From assembly GCA_000687695.1 (NCBI GenBank), contig JHWZ01000003.1, positions 1 through 64,000 of the forward strand: DNA of 64,000 nt, read 5' to 3'. This stretch comes from Lachnospiraceae bacterium P6B14 (lineage in GTDB: Bacteria; Bacillota; Clostridia; Lachnospirales; Lachnospiraceae). Positions 1 to 6,352 of this stretch are shown here, piece after piece; position 1 is the stretch's first letter, and each line of letters starts with the position of its first letter. Below the pieces are notes generated by a model that was given only the letters and a program-made list of their open reading frames with translations, searched no databases and was not told the DNA's origin. The translations under genes and the position numbers were made by a program.

Positions 1-3
1 TAG

Positions 4-49
4 GAAAAGGGATTCCGCGATTTATCTCATCACCGCGGAACCCTTTTCA
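4..49 (-). terminator. Rho-independent terminator-like hairpin
   Basis: A near-perfect inverted repeat pairs AAAAGGGATTCCGCG with CGCGGAACCCTTTT around a short loop. Read on the minus strand it ends in a T-rich run, so it fits a terminator for the small minus-strand transcript that starts near position 300. The candidate 38-residue ORF stops inside the loop. Confidence 0.55.
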
Positions 50-138
50 TCATGTACGGGGTACATAATCCCGTCAGCCCCCGGCGACTTCGGCTGGAGC
101 CGCCGATAGGTGCAGGTGGGATTAACAATCTCGTACAT
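22..138 (-). CDS. Candidate small protein of 38 residues
   Basis: I do not recognise this product. The frame begins MYEIVNPTCTYRR and ends GSAVMR, with its TAA stop in the loop of the terminator hairpin at 4-49. Transcription could come from the strong minus-strand promoter at 306-334. A GGAGGG lies 16 bases before the ATG, which is far; a GTG 11 bases upstream in another frame is better spaced but reads a different peptide. Support is the promoter-ORF-terminator arrangement, not homology. It may instead be a non-coding RNA. Confidence 0.3.
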   Translation of the reverse strand: MYEIVNPTCTYRRLQPKSPGADGIMYPVHDEKGSAVMR

Positions 139-305
139 GATAGGAACACGGTATCCCTCCGTTTCAAAAAAACCTTATTATTACAAACACATACTCGAAA
201 TTACAATGTCTTATTTGTATGTATGAGGGGGAGTAACAGTAGCCTCATACAACTATAAAGTTTTCAAAGATCCAAAAGAGATAAAGTTTTCTAAAATCAG
301 CATCT

Positions 306-334
306 ATTGTACTACATAATCGGGAATTTGTCAA
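306..334 (-). promoter_or_regulatory. Sigma-A promoter reading left, copy of the promoter at 7293-7321
   Basis: On the minus strand TTGACA is followed after 17 bases by TACAAT. The surrounding 235-340 segment is clearly related to 7225-7325, the promoter and leader of the minus-strand Ig-like gene: both share blocks such as AGCCTCATA and CGGGAATT. The promoter therefore looks like a duplicated copy whose original downstream gene is gone or replaced. Confidence 0.6.
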
Positions 335-385
335 ATCTATGTTTCCTATGTTTCCTATGGATATTATATCAATATATGTGTATAA

Positions 386-597
386 TAATGAGAGGAAAAG
401 TGCCTGGGAGCGTCATAGGAAACCGACGGCAACAACGGCAACACGGCAACATCCAGCACGATGACAAATGGACAAGTTCGGATGGCGTAGAAAAGCTTCT
501 TTTGATGCCAAGGTTAATCTTGTCCAGAAACGGTATAAGCCCTCCGGGGCAGATGCGAGAGTAGCATCCGGTCACGCGGCTGATCGGATCTTTTTTT
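386..597 (+). ncRNA. Candidate structured RNA ending in a terminator
   Basis: No convincing protein frame lies here. The strand can fold: TGGACAAG at 469-476 pairs with CTTGTCCA near 521-528, enclosing TGGCGT/ATGCCA and AAAAG/CTTTT stems. The segment ends in a good terminator at 566-597. A TATAAT-like box lies just before 386. CGGCAACA units repeat at about 428-452 and once more near 890. No known RNA family is recognised; 6S and tmRNA signatures are not seen. Confidence 0.3.
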
Positions 598-736
598 CTT
601 ACTTGATATAAGGAAGAATTCCGGGCAATTGGATTGTCGTGTTCTACCATATCTTATATCTCGGGTTCGGATGGCGGATGGAAAGCACAATATTAAGCTT
701 GGCATCAAAAGAAGCTTTTCTCCGCCAGACGAACTC
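474..736. repeat. Inverted repeat flanking a non-coding segment
   Basis: Positions 491-518 and 692-719 are reverse complements with a single mismatch over 28 bases. With more mismatches the arms extend to about 474-518 and 692-736. Each arm is itself a hairpin (TGGC...GCCA around AAAAG/CTTTT). The enclosed ~170 bases contain the terminator at 566-597 and no credible gene. This could be a small non-autonomous element. The stretch 737-909 holds nothing else recognisable except the ribosome binding site of the next gene. Confidence 0.5.
566..597 (+). terminator. Rho-independent terminator
   Basis: ATCCGGTCA pairs with TGATCGGAT (one G-U pair) around a 6-base loop and is followed by C and a run of seven T. 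It closes the structured region upstream. Confidence 0.65.
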
Positions 737-909
737 TTCAAATCTGTTAAGTTTTCGGGAAAAGTATCATTTTCTTGTATGTATTGTCGGATTGAAATCC
801 ATTACAATAAGGGTATAAACACAGGGGAGTTATCGTAAACGGAAACGCCCTTCGGCAACCGTACACTCTGCAAACTTGTTGTCAACACGGCAACAGATAG
901 GAGGCACTT

Positions 910-1293
910 ATGTATATTGAAATTGAAGATATGGCACGCTATATCTCAAAGCGGACAGGATGCTCGTTCGATGACGGAATGGATTATCAGTATTCCCAGC
1001 GTGATTATTTCGATTCCCTCGGATTGATCATATGGGATATAAAATCCGAAATTCCACTCGAGAGACCGAATGTTACCGTTGATTCAGATGAAATGTGTCG
1101 CTTCATAGCGGACGATATGGGAGTCCGCCTTGATCTGTGTAAACGGATGGCAATGGCTGAACTTGAGTATCTCTGTGTCTGCGGTCTGACAGCCGCAAAA
1201 CCTTTAGATGACCTTGATCTCCTCATCTGGTCACTCGACAAAAAACAGCGTAAAGAAGCACTCGCTGCGATCGAGGTGATTCTCTCAGCGTGA
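910..1293 (+). CDS. Hypothetical protein with duplicated ~40-residue motif (paralogue 1)
   Basis: 127 residues, function unknown. The start is set by AGGAGG six bases before ATG. The N-terminal half contains EDMARYISKRTGCSFDDG and the C-terminal half DEMCRFIADDMGVRLD...MAELEYL, which look like two copies of one motif: acidic-x-M, aromatic-I, G, then a tyrosine-containing helix. The next gene (1365-1754) is a clear paralogue with the same two-copy layout. No signal peptide or membrane segment. The genes at 910, 1365 and 1827 share strand and spacing and probably form one transcript ending at 2176-2210. The HTH partner suggests an accessory regulatory or defence-type cassette, but this is inference. 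Confidence 0.75.
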   Translation: MYIEIEDMARYISKRTGCSFDDGMDYQYSQRDYFDSLGLIIWDIKSEIPLERPNVTVDSDEMCRFIADDMGVRLDLCKRMAMAELEYLCVCGLTAAKPLDDLDLLIWSLDKKQRKEALAAIEVILSA

Positions 1294-1364
1294 TAGTATT
1301 ATAGATAACGAATACACCATTTCATAAAAAACGCCGCATGCCTGCGGCAGTCAGGAGGCATACC

Positions 1365-1754
1365 ATGAACAAATATCTACCGGAGGATATGGCCTACTAT
1401 ATCTCCAAGCGAACCGGCTGCACCTTAGATGAAGCACTTGATTACACCTTTTCGCAGAGACGCTATCTTCTCTCCATCGACATGATTCATCTGGCCGAGG
1501 ATTCCGACAGAATGGTCATCGAAGATAACGATGAGTTTATCTATGACAATGACGAGATGTGTCAGTTTATTTCTGAAAATCTCGGAATCAAGCTCTCACA
1601 GGTCGAAAAGATGTCCATGGCCGAGCTTGAATACACCGGTGTTGTCGGTGATGCGGATACCGCTGTCCTTGACAGGCTCGATCAGAAACTGGTCGAACTC
1701 ACGGATGAACAAAGGATGGAAGTATTATCTGTGCTTAAAACTCTCTACTCATAA
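1365..1754 (+). CDS. Hypothetical protein with duplicated ~40-residue motif (paralogue 2)
   Basis: 129 residues. I start at the ATG at 1365 because AGGAGG lies just upstream; an in-frame ATG at 1338 falls inside a hairpin (GCCGCA/TGCGGC) and has no ribosome binding site. It shares ISKRTGC, DEMCQFI and MAELEY with the preceding protein, so the pair arose by tandem duplication. Again two motif copies are visible, EDMAYYISKRTGCTLDEALD and DEMCQFISENLGIKLS, joined by an acidic linker. Cytoplasmic by composition. No domain is recognised with confidence. Confidence 0.75.
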   Translation: MNKYLPEDMAYYISKRTGCTLDEALDYTFSQRRYLLSIDMIHLAEDSDRMVIEDNDEFIYDNDEMCQFISENLGIKLSQVEKMSMAELEYTGVVGDADTAVLDRLDQKLVELTDEQRMEVLSVLKTLYS

Positions 1755-1769
1755 ACCACCTCTTTATTT

Positions 1770-1797
1770 CCGGCCGGTATCTAGGGGTACCGGTCGG
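1770..1797 (+). promoter_or_regulatory. Intergenic hairpin before the HTH gene
   Basis: CCGGCCGGTA pairs with TACCGGTCGG (one mismatch) between the second paralogue and the HTH gene. There is no T-run, so it is more likely an RNA processing or stability element than a terminator. Confidence 0.4.
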
Positions 1798-1826
1798 GAA
1801 CAACCATTATCAGGAGGACTTTGCTT

Positions 1827-2153
1827 ATGGAAGAAAAGACTATCTCATATAACCCGGAACCACTGACAACCGATCTCGTCAGAAAGAGAATCCGGGCAAG
1901 TCGTATCAGTTCAGGTGTAAGCCAAGCGGCACTCGCAAAAATGCTTCATGTTTCAAGACCAAAAATCTCTCGGATCGAGTCCGGAGAATGCAATCTGGAT
2001 TTTGATGATTTTCTTGATATTTCACATGCTTTAGGCATTTCACCGGGGATTCTCGTAAGTGAAACATCGAACCTCACCACAACCATGAAAAACATTACGG
2101 AAATCCTCAACGCCCTGAGCTTTCTCATTTTTCTCTTGAAAGACAGTTTTTAA
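1827..2153 (+). CDS. XRE-family helix-turn-helix regulator
   Basis: 108 residues. An HTH_3 (XRE) domain covers about residues 12-75: RIRASRISSGVSQAALAKML, then HVSRPKISRIESGECNLDFDD, with the conserved Q-A-L recognition pattern. A hydrophobic tail (LNALSFLIFLL) follows. ATG at 1827 is chosen because AGGAGG is 9 bases upstream; a TTG lies 6 bases earlier. It is the last gene of the operon at 910-2153 and probably controls it or partners with the two paralogues. A strong terminator follows. Confidence 0.8.
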   Translation: MEEKTISYNPEPLTTDLVRKRIRASRISSGVSQAALAKMLHVSRPKISRIESGECNLDFDDFLDISHALGISPGILVSETSNLTTTMKNITEILNALSFLIFLLKDSF

Positions 2154-2175
2154 TATACCCCCACACTCCTTCATC

Positions 2176-2210
2176 AAGGGATCCGGTTCACGCCGGATCC
2201 CTTTCTTTTT
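2176..2210 (+). terminator. Rho-independent terminator
   Basis: AAGGGATCCGG pairs perfectly with CCGGATCCCTT around TTCACG and is followed by TCTTTTT. It ends the 910-2153 operon. Confidence 0.85.
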
Positions 2211-2240
2211 CAAAAAACGGCGATTTTCCGTACTTTCCAC

Positions 2241-2269
2241 TTGCAAAACCACGAATTTCGTGGTATAAT
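2241..2269 (+). promoter_or_regulatory. Promoter with palindromic operator in its spacer
   Basis: TTGCAA and TATAAT are separated by exactly 17 bases. The spacer contains the perfect palindrome CCACGAA-T-TTCGTGG at 2249-2263. This placement would let a dimeric repressor block RNA polymerase. The small HTH protein encoded directly downstream is the obvious candidate for autoregulation. Confidence 0.75.
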
Positions 2270-2294
2270 AATTATAGGGAAGGATGGTGATGAA

Positions 2295-2522
2295 ATGGAT
2301 ATCATAGAACCAAAAGCAATACTGAAAAAAATGAGAAAAGAGGCAAAAATGACACAGGCGGAGTTCGCTACATACTTCAAAATCCCGAAAAGAACTGTTG
2401 AGGACTGGGAACGAGGCTACTGCAAACCTCCGGAGTATGTGATCCGACTGCTCTCCTACAGACTCGCAGCAGAGGGTCTGATTACAAAGGATGGTGATCT
2501 GTATGACGAAAAGCAAACGTAA
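2295..2522 (+). CDS. Small helix-turn-helix DNA-binding protein
   Basis: 75 residues. AILKKMRKEAKMTQAEFATY followed by FKIPKRTVEDWERGYCKPPE is an XRE-type HTH of the YiaG/HigA class, ending in a short helix (YVIRLLSYRLAAEGLI). ATG at 2295 follows GGGAAGGA by about ten bases; the longer frame from a TTG at 2241 begins inside the promoter and is rejected. Its 3' end overlaps the start of the transglutaminase-like gene by 20 bases, so the two are translated from one mRNA. It probably represses the promoter at 2241-2269. Confidence 0.8.
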   Translation: MDIIEPKAILKKMRKEAKMTQAEFATYFKIPKRTVEDWERGYCKPPEYVIRLLSYRLAAEGLITKDGDLYDEKQT

Positions 2523-3447
2523 ACGAAAGTATCTCATTGTCCTGCTGATTTTGGGACTGATGATTTCCCACCAGTCACCGGCAACTCCGTCAAGGGCCGG
2601 TACGAAGACACATCTGTCATCGACCAGACGAAGCTACTGTCTGAATGGTGTGTGGGACAAACTGAAGCTTAAGAACGCCCCCTCCAGCTCGAAAATCCGA
2701 TGGAAATCGTCTGACAAAAGGGTTGTCCGGATCCAGAGCAGGATCAAAAACGGAATATGGTATAAGGTAATCCGAAACGGTATAGCGAAGATCACGGCTA
2801 TTTGCAAGGGAAAACGCTACATTTGCCGGATCACAGTTAAAAAGGCAATGCCAAATTCAACGCCCATACCAACACCTTCCGATGATAATCGGGAAAATGA
2901 CAGCGAAATTCCTGTCGCAAGTGTAGAACCGGGCGAAAACGAGGGCGGTACGTCAACTCCCGAGGCTACCCCGACACCCATACCGACCGCATCACCCACG
3001 ATGACACCGACTTCCGATAGCAGAAAGGACTGTCTTAATGACATAATTCGTGATTTCAAGGACAGATACATCACGGTTGATATGTCCGATTACGACAAGG
3101 TCAATGCCGTTTGCCAGTATCTCTGTCAGGAGTTTGACTATCAATCAGCACAACCCGACTGGAATACGATGCTCGTCACCGGTGCCGGTGACTGCTTTGC
3201 CAGCCGTGTCGCCGTTTACTACCTTTGCAGAGAACTCGGGATAAAAGCCTACCCCTGCAATTCATACGAAGATCATGGCGGATGTATGGTTCGGATTTAT
3301 GATGATATCTATATGACTATCACTGGTTACGGTGGTACGAAACCAAGGAAATACGATCTTTTTATAATGTCGAAGGATGCCCTAGCCCTCAAACTAGCCC
3401 AATATCCACACGCTTCCGGTTCGCTCGGACTGACCTTTTCGTCCTGA
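2503..3447 (+). CDS. Secreted protein with Ig-like (Big2) and transglutaminase-like domains
   Basis: About 314 residues. KSKRKRKYLIVLLILGLMIS is a signal peptide or anchor. A Big2-like Ig domain follows (WKSSDKRVVRI ... ITAICKGKRYICRITV), then a Pro/Thr-rich linker with PTPIPTASPT-type repeats, then a transglutaminase-like core: GAGDCFASRVAVYYLCRELG gives the catalytic Cys and DHGGCMVRIYDD the His. Such proteins act at the cell surface as cysteine peptidases or cross-linkers. Start ATG at 2503 is chosen; an ATG at 2491 lies right behind the purine run and is too close. A strong terminator follows. Substrate unknown. Confidence 0.8.
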   Translation: MTKSKRKRKYLIVLLILGLMISHQSPATPSRAGTKTHLSSTRRSYCLNGVWDKLKLKNAPSSSKIRWKSSDKRVVRIQSRIKNGIWYKVIRNGIAKITAICKGKRYICRITVKKAMPNSTPIPTPSDDNRENDSEIPVASVEPGENEGGTSTPEATPTPIPTASPTMTPTSDSRKDCLNDIIRDFKDRYITVDMSDYDKVNAVCQYLCQEFDYQSAQPDWNTMLVTGAGDCFASRVAVYYLCRELGIKAYPCNSYEDHGGCMVRIYDDIYMTITGYGGTKPRKYDLFIMSKDALALKLAQYPHASGSLGLTFSS

Positions 3448-3468
3448 TGATACCCGCCCATAACAATG

Positions 3469-3495
3469 CCCCACACTGCGGTGTGGGGTGTTTTT
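3469..3495 (+). terminator. Rho-independent terminator
   Basis: CCCCACAC pairs with GTGTGGGG around a TGCG tetraloop, followed by TGTTTTT. Confidence 0.9.
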
Positions 3496-3671
3496 GTTTC
3501 CAATGTTTCCGATCAACCCTGTTGTCTACTGCAGTTTAAAGAGATCTGTATTTCTTTTTATCCGTCTCCCTTATAGTGGTGCATAATCTGTACACTACTG
3601 TATGATAATGAAATTCCATACTATTTCCCCTTGTGGCATACTATAATTGAAAGAATATCTCAAAGCCTACA

Positions 3672-3785
3672 GCGCGCTAAACGGCGGTGAGCATTTTTCA
3701 ACATACAGCATGTCATCGGAATGACCATATTGGTCACCATGACAACTGAATGGATGAAAACCCTGACTCACCGTAATTGGCGCGC
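3672..3785. repeat. 114-bp imperfect palindrome
   Basis: Nested inverted segments share one centre near 3729: GCGCGC at both ends, GGTGAG/CTCACC, TGTCAT/ATGACA, and a perfect core TGACCA-TAT-TGGTCA at 3722-3736. No gene lies in 3496-3869, so this structure is the main content of that gap. It could be a recombination or transfer site of the integrating element, an operator for the downstream HTH protein, or a cruciform-forming repeat. Confidence 0.6.
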
Positions 3786-3869
3786 TCTTAAAGTGCCCAT
3801 TTTTACGGAACTGTCCGGGAAGCTCTACCCTGTAGTATGCGTAAGCGTAGGGGAAAGGATGGTACCAAT

Positions 3870-4181
3870 ATGAACAAAACAGCGAAAACAAATCCTCTGG
3901 AGAGGAACCTCAAAATTCATATCGATCTCGAGAAGTACAAACGCTTTGACAGTGTTGCTAGAAGGGGACTCGGGTTTCGAATCTATGAAAGGATGGATGA
4001 ACTCGGCATGACCCTAGAGGATCTGCGTGTGATCATGGGTCATACGAGCAATTCCCAGCCATACCGGATTATCAACGGCGAATGCGGCTTCCACATCGAG
4101 AAACTCTACCTGTTAGCACAGGCTCTGGACATATCCTGCGACTATCTGTTGTTCGGATATGAGAGAGGAGGGCGCATATGA
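3870..4181 (+). CDS. XRE-family HTH protein, possible antitoxin or repressor
   Basis: 103 residues. The N-terminal third is charged; an HTH domain spans about residues 36-95 (RIYERMDELGMTLEDLRVIM ... SQPYRIINGECGFHIEKLYL ... LDISCDYLLFG), ending with the DYLLFG motif common in XRE regulators of mobile elements. ATG at 3870 is preceded by GGGGAAAGGA. The stop overlaps the next start as ATGA, so it is coupled to the MazF-like gene. It may neutralise or regulate that toxin, or control the whole xis-int module. Confidence 0.75.
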   Translation: MNKTAKTNPLERNLKIHIDLEKYKRFDSVARRGLGFRIYERMDELGMTLEDLRVIMGHTSNSQPYRIINGECGFHIEKLYLLAQALDISCDYLLFGYERGGRI

Positions 4182-4552
4182 GTCTCAATCGTCGAACCAT
4201 CGTGCGTCCCAGCGACATCATCATCTTTGATTTCGGATCGAACACGATACGGTCAGCGGCCAAAGGGCGCAAACCTGCCTATGTGGTCTCCGTGACGGAT
4301 ACGAGGATCCCCGGTACCCGTATGATGGTGATCCCTCTCTACCGTAATCCTTCCCGGATAAACCCGGAAGCTGATGTCTATATCAAATCAGCGATATGTC
4401 CCAGCATCACTAGGGATATGTATCTGAACCCCGGCAACATAACCCGTGTAGAACGGTATCGCGCTGTTCGCCGAATCGCACATTTAGACCATAAGGAGAC
4501 ACTCGATCAGATCCGGCGTGCGATAGGCAGAGAGGTCGGGTGTTCAAAATGA
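4178..4552 (+). CDS. PemK/MazF-like toxin family protein
   Basis: 124 residues. RPSDIIIFDFGSN, then KGRKPAYVVSVTD, RMMVIPLYRN and a C-terminal IAHLDHKETLDQIRRAIG match the order of the MazF/PemK fold (G/D-D-I, R-P-V-V-S, I-P-L, final helix). Family members are mostly mRNA endonucleases held by an antitoxin. AGGAGG precedes ATG; ATGA overlaps at both ends join it to the HTH gene before it and the excisionase after it. Placement inside an integrase module suggests element maintenance. Whether catalytic residues are intact cannot be judged without a structure-based alignment. Confidence 0.7.
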   Translation: MSLNRRTIVRPSDIIIFDFGSNTIRSAAKGRKPAYVVSVTDTRIPGTRMMVIPLYRNPSRINPEADVYIKSAICPSITRDMYLNPGNITRVERYRAVRRIAHLDHKETLDQIRRAIGREVGCSK

Positions 4553-4755
4553 GCGGACAGTATGAGATTCCCTTTTGGGAGAAGGCGGCCATGACCATCG
4601 AAGAGGCGGCAGCATTCAGCACCATCGGCATCGGCAAGATGCGGGAATTGACCAAGGATCCGAGGTGTTCGTTCGTTCTCCGCGTAGGTCCCGGCAAGCG
4701 CATCATCAAGAGGAAGGAATTTATCGAATTCCTCTCAAAAAACAACGAAATTTAG
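4549..4755 (+). CDS. xis: Excisionase (Tn916 Xis-like)
   Basis: 68 residues with the short winged-helix excisionase pattern: IPFWEKAAMTIEEAAAFSTI, then GIGKMREL and the final KRIIKRKEFIEFL. This matches Tn916-type Xis proteins, which bend DNA next to the attachment site and steer the integrase toward excision. It overlaps the MazF-like gene by ATGA and sits immediately before the integrase, the usual order in these elements. ATG at 4549 is used rather than the GTG at 4540. Confidence 0.85.
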   Translation: MSGQYEIPFWEKAAMTIEEAAAFSTIGIGKMRELTKDPRCSFVLRVGPGKRIIKRKEFIEFLSKNNEI

Positions 4756-4765
4756 CGGTTTATGG

Positions 4766-4794
4766 TTGATTTGTGGACTGATATATGCTATAAT
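4766..4794 (+). promoter_or_regulatory. Promoter of the integrase gene
   Basis: TTGATT, a 17-base spacer and TATAAT lie between the excisionase stop and the integrase start. The integrase can therefore be expressed independently of the upstream genes. Confidence 0.7.
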
Positions 4795-4846
4795 AGTTAT
4801 GATGATATATGCAGATGTCAGTTCCTGTTCACAGGAGGTGACATCT

Positions 4847-5974
4847 ATGGGAAAAGATTTAAGAGGAAAGGAGTTAGGGCAGGGTCTGTACCAGACCGAG
4901 AACGGTACATACAGAGCCAGATTTACCTATCTTGACAAGCAGTACACCAACACCTTCGATAAGCTCTCTGAAGCCAGGGAGTGGCTTGCAGAGACAAAAT
5001 ACGACTGTAGCCATTCCGGCATAGCCGCTTCCACACATATGACCGTGGATACATGGTTTGACTACTGGCTTGACAAGATCATCAGTCCGAGGCTGAAGTA
5101 CAACACGATCGTATCCTACCGTGGGCGGTATTCCAGCAAGATCAGTCCGCATATCGGAATGATGCAGATCAGCGAGGTCAAGCCTCTCCACTGCCAGCAT
5201 GTTCTGAATGCTGCACAGGAGGACGGCGAGGTGCCCGGTAGCGTATCCAAACTGAAGAGCATCATGCACGCGATGTTTGATTCCGCCGTGGAAAACCAGT
5301 TGATCCCGACCAATCCGATCACCAAGAGCGTCAAGTATGTTCACGGAAAATGCGAGAAGCGCACGATCCTCACGGTCGACCAGCAGGAGGACTTCATGAG
5401 GGAGGGCGAGGGCTATGTTCACTTTGATGCCTTTGTCTTCGTCCTCAATACAGGGCTCCGTTGCGGTGAGATGCAGGCACTCCGCTGGCAGGATGTCGAT
5501 TGGGCGAACCGTCTGATTTATGTGAAAGGCACGATGTATCATGACCGCAATACACATGAGTTTGTCGTGAACTCCCCGAAGACGAAGGCCGGTATCCGCA
5601 CAATTCCTTTGACCGAAGGGGCATTCAATGTGCTGATGATGAAAAAAGAAGCACAGAAGGGACGTCCGGTGTCCATGCAGTACCGTGAATATATCTTCAC
5701 TGGGAGTGACGGGATTCCGCTAAACACCAAGGCCTATAACAAGTGCTTGAGCCGGATTTCAGCAAAGATTGGTGTACCCAAGCTTACGATGCACTCTCTC
5801 CGTCACACTTTCGCCACGAGGTGCCTTGAAAACGGGATGAAGCCGAAGGTGCTTCAGGAGATTCTTGGTCACGCGAGTATCTCGATGACGATGGATCTGT
5901 ATGTACATGTGACAGAGGATGAGAAGATTTCCGAGATGAGAAAACTTATTTTACCCAGAGCGATGGGGGGCTAA
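4847..5974 (+). CDS. int: Tyrosine recombinase (Tn916-family integrase)
   Basis: 375 residues. An N-terminal arm-binding domain (about 1-55, GLYQTENGTYRARF) is followed by a SAM-like core-binding domain (about 65-165) and the catalytic domain. Visible catalytic residues are Arg205 (GLRCGE), Lys in the SPKTKAGIRT loop, His316 and Arg319 (HSLRH), His342 (LGHAS) and nucleophile Tyr352 (DLYVHV). AGGAGGTGAC sets ATG at 4847; the upstream in-frame TTG at 4766 lies in the promoter. It ends the HTH-mazF-xis-int module about 125 bases from tRNA-Trp. It looks intact and probably still functional. The far end of the element lies outside the window or has been lost. Confidence 0.92.
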   Translation: MGKDLRGKELGQGLYQTENGTYRARFTYLDKQYTNTFDKLSEAREWLAETKYDCSHSGIAASTHMTVDTWFDYWLDKIISPRLKYNTIVSYRGRYSSKISPHIGMMQISEVKPLHCQHVLNAAQEDGEVPGSVSKLKSIMHAMFDSAVENQLIPTNPITKSVKYVHGKCEKRTILTVDQQEDFMREGEGYVHFDAFVFVLNTGLRCGEMQALRWQDVDWANRLIYVKGTMYHDRNTHEFVVNSPKTKAGIRTIPLTEGAFNVLMMKKEAQKGRPVSMQYREYIFTGSDGIPLNTKAYNKCLSRISAKIGVPKLTMHSLRHTFATRCLENGMKPKVLQEILGHASISMTMDLYVHVTEDEKISEMRKLILPRAMGG

Positions 5975-6055
5975 TTCTTATTTTCGGAGACATGGGTTGC
6001 CCGCACTTTTTTCAAAAGTTTTTTTCAAACTTGCCCGGAAGTTGCCCGCAAGGGG

Positions 6056-6084
6056 TTGACAAACACTGAAAAGTGTAGTAAAAT
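6056..6084 (+). promoter_or_regulatory. Promoter of the tRNA-Trp gene
   Basis: TTGACA, 17 bases, TAAAAT, placed 15 bases before the tRNA 5' end. Confidence 0.75.
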
Positions 6085-6099
6085 AGGCAAAGTTTTGAT

Positions 6100-6170
6100 A
6101 GGGGACTAGTTCATCGGTAGAATAAGAGTCTCCAAAACTCCAGAGCCGGGTTCGATTCCTGGGTCCCCTG
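6100..6170 (+). tRNA. trnW: tRNA-Trp (CCA anticodon)
   Basis: The acceptor stem AGGGGAC/GTCCCCT pairs over all seven positions, with G as discriminator. The D arm (GTTC/GAAT), anticodon loop CTCCAAA with CCA at 6132-6134, and T arm CCGGG-TTCGATT-CCTGG can all be drawn. The lowest anticodon-stem pair is A-C and the T stem has one G-T pair. The CCA tail is not encoded. The gene lies directly downstream of the integrase, with its 5' end nearest int, the reverse of usual 3'-end targeting. Confidence 0.85.
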
Positions 6171-6220
6171 GTAAATAAAAAGAACTCCTTCGGGAGTTCT
6201 TTTTATTTACCAGGGGACCC
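6161..6220. repeat. 28-bp perfect inverted repeat including the tRNA 3' end; terminator
   Basis: Positions 6161-6188 and 6193-6220 are exact reverse complements around a TTCG loop. The left arm begins inside the tRNA (GGGTCCCCTG), so the last ten tRNA bases are duplicated in inverted orientation at 6211-6220. The T-rich second half of the stem would terminate tRNA transcription, and the reverse strand has the same property for the Ig-like gene transcribed toward it. Confidence 0.85.
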
Positions 6221-6334
6221 CCTTCGGAAGTGGTTCCGTCGGGGAACAAATGCGAAGCATTTGTTCGGGAACTGAGCCGTAGGCAAAGTTCCCTTCGATT
6301 CCCTGGGACCCCTTCGGAATAGGTTCCGTCGGGG
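6214..6334. repeat. Two copies of a ~30-bp repeat, each followed by a different hairpin
   Basis: Positions 6214-6244 and 6305-6334 share the order GGACCCC, TTCGGAA, two variable bases, GGTTCCGTCGGGG. The internal CGGAA/TTCCG can pair. Copy 1 is followed by a 10-bp hairpin with a GAA loop at 6254-6256, copy 2 by a 7-bp hairpin with a GGA loop at 6344-6346; the stems are unrelated. Just before copy 2, around 6294-6311, TTCGATTCC and CCTGGG recall the T arm and 3' end of the tRNA. Confidence 0.65.
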
Positions 6335-6352
6335 GAAGAACGCGGAGCGTTC

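Noticed and set aside
386-597. 6S RNA or tmRNA for the structured region
   Set aside because: No long central bulge, no tRNA-like end and no tag frame can be drawn.
369-741. Overlapping frames of 75-93 codons on the minus strand
   Set aside because: They cross inverted repeats and a terminator, lack ribosome binding sites and show no domain pattern.
3601-3650. Promoter at TATAAT 3642-3647
   Set aside because: No acceptable -35 box occurs at 16-18 bases spacing and no extended -10 is present.
5975-6170. Classical 3'-end tRNA attachment site for this integrase
   Set aside because: The integrase lies on the 5' side of the tRNA, and no direct duplicate of the tRNA 3' end is found on the far side of the element inside the window. 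Left as a possibility only.
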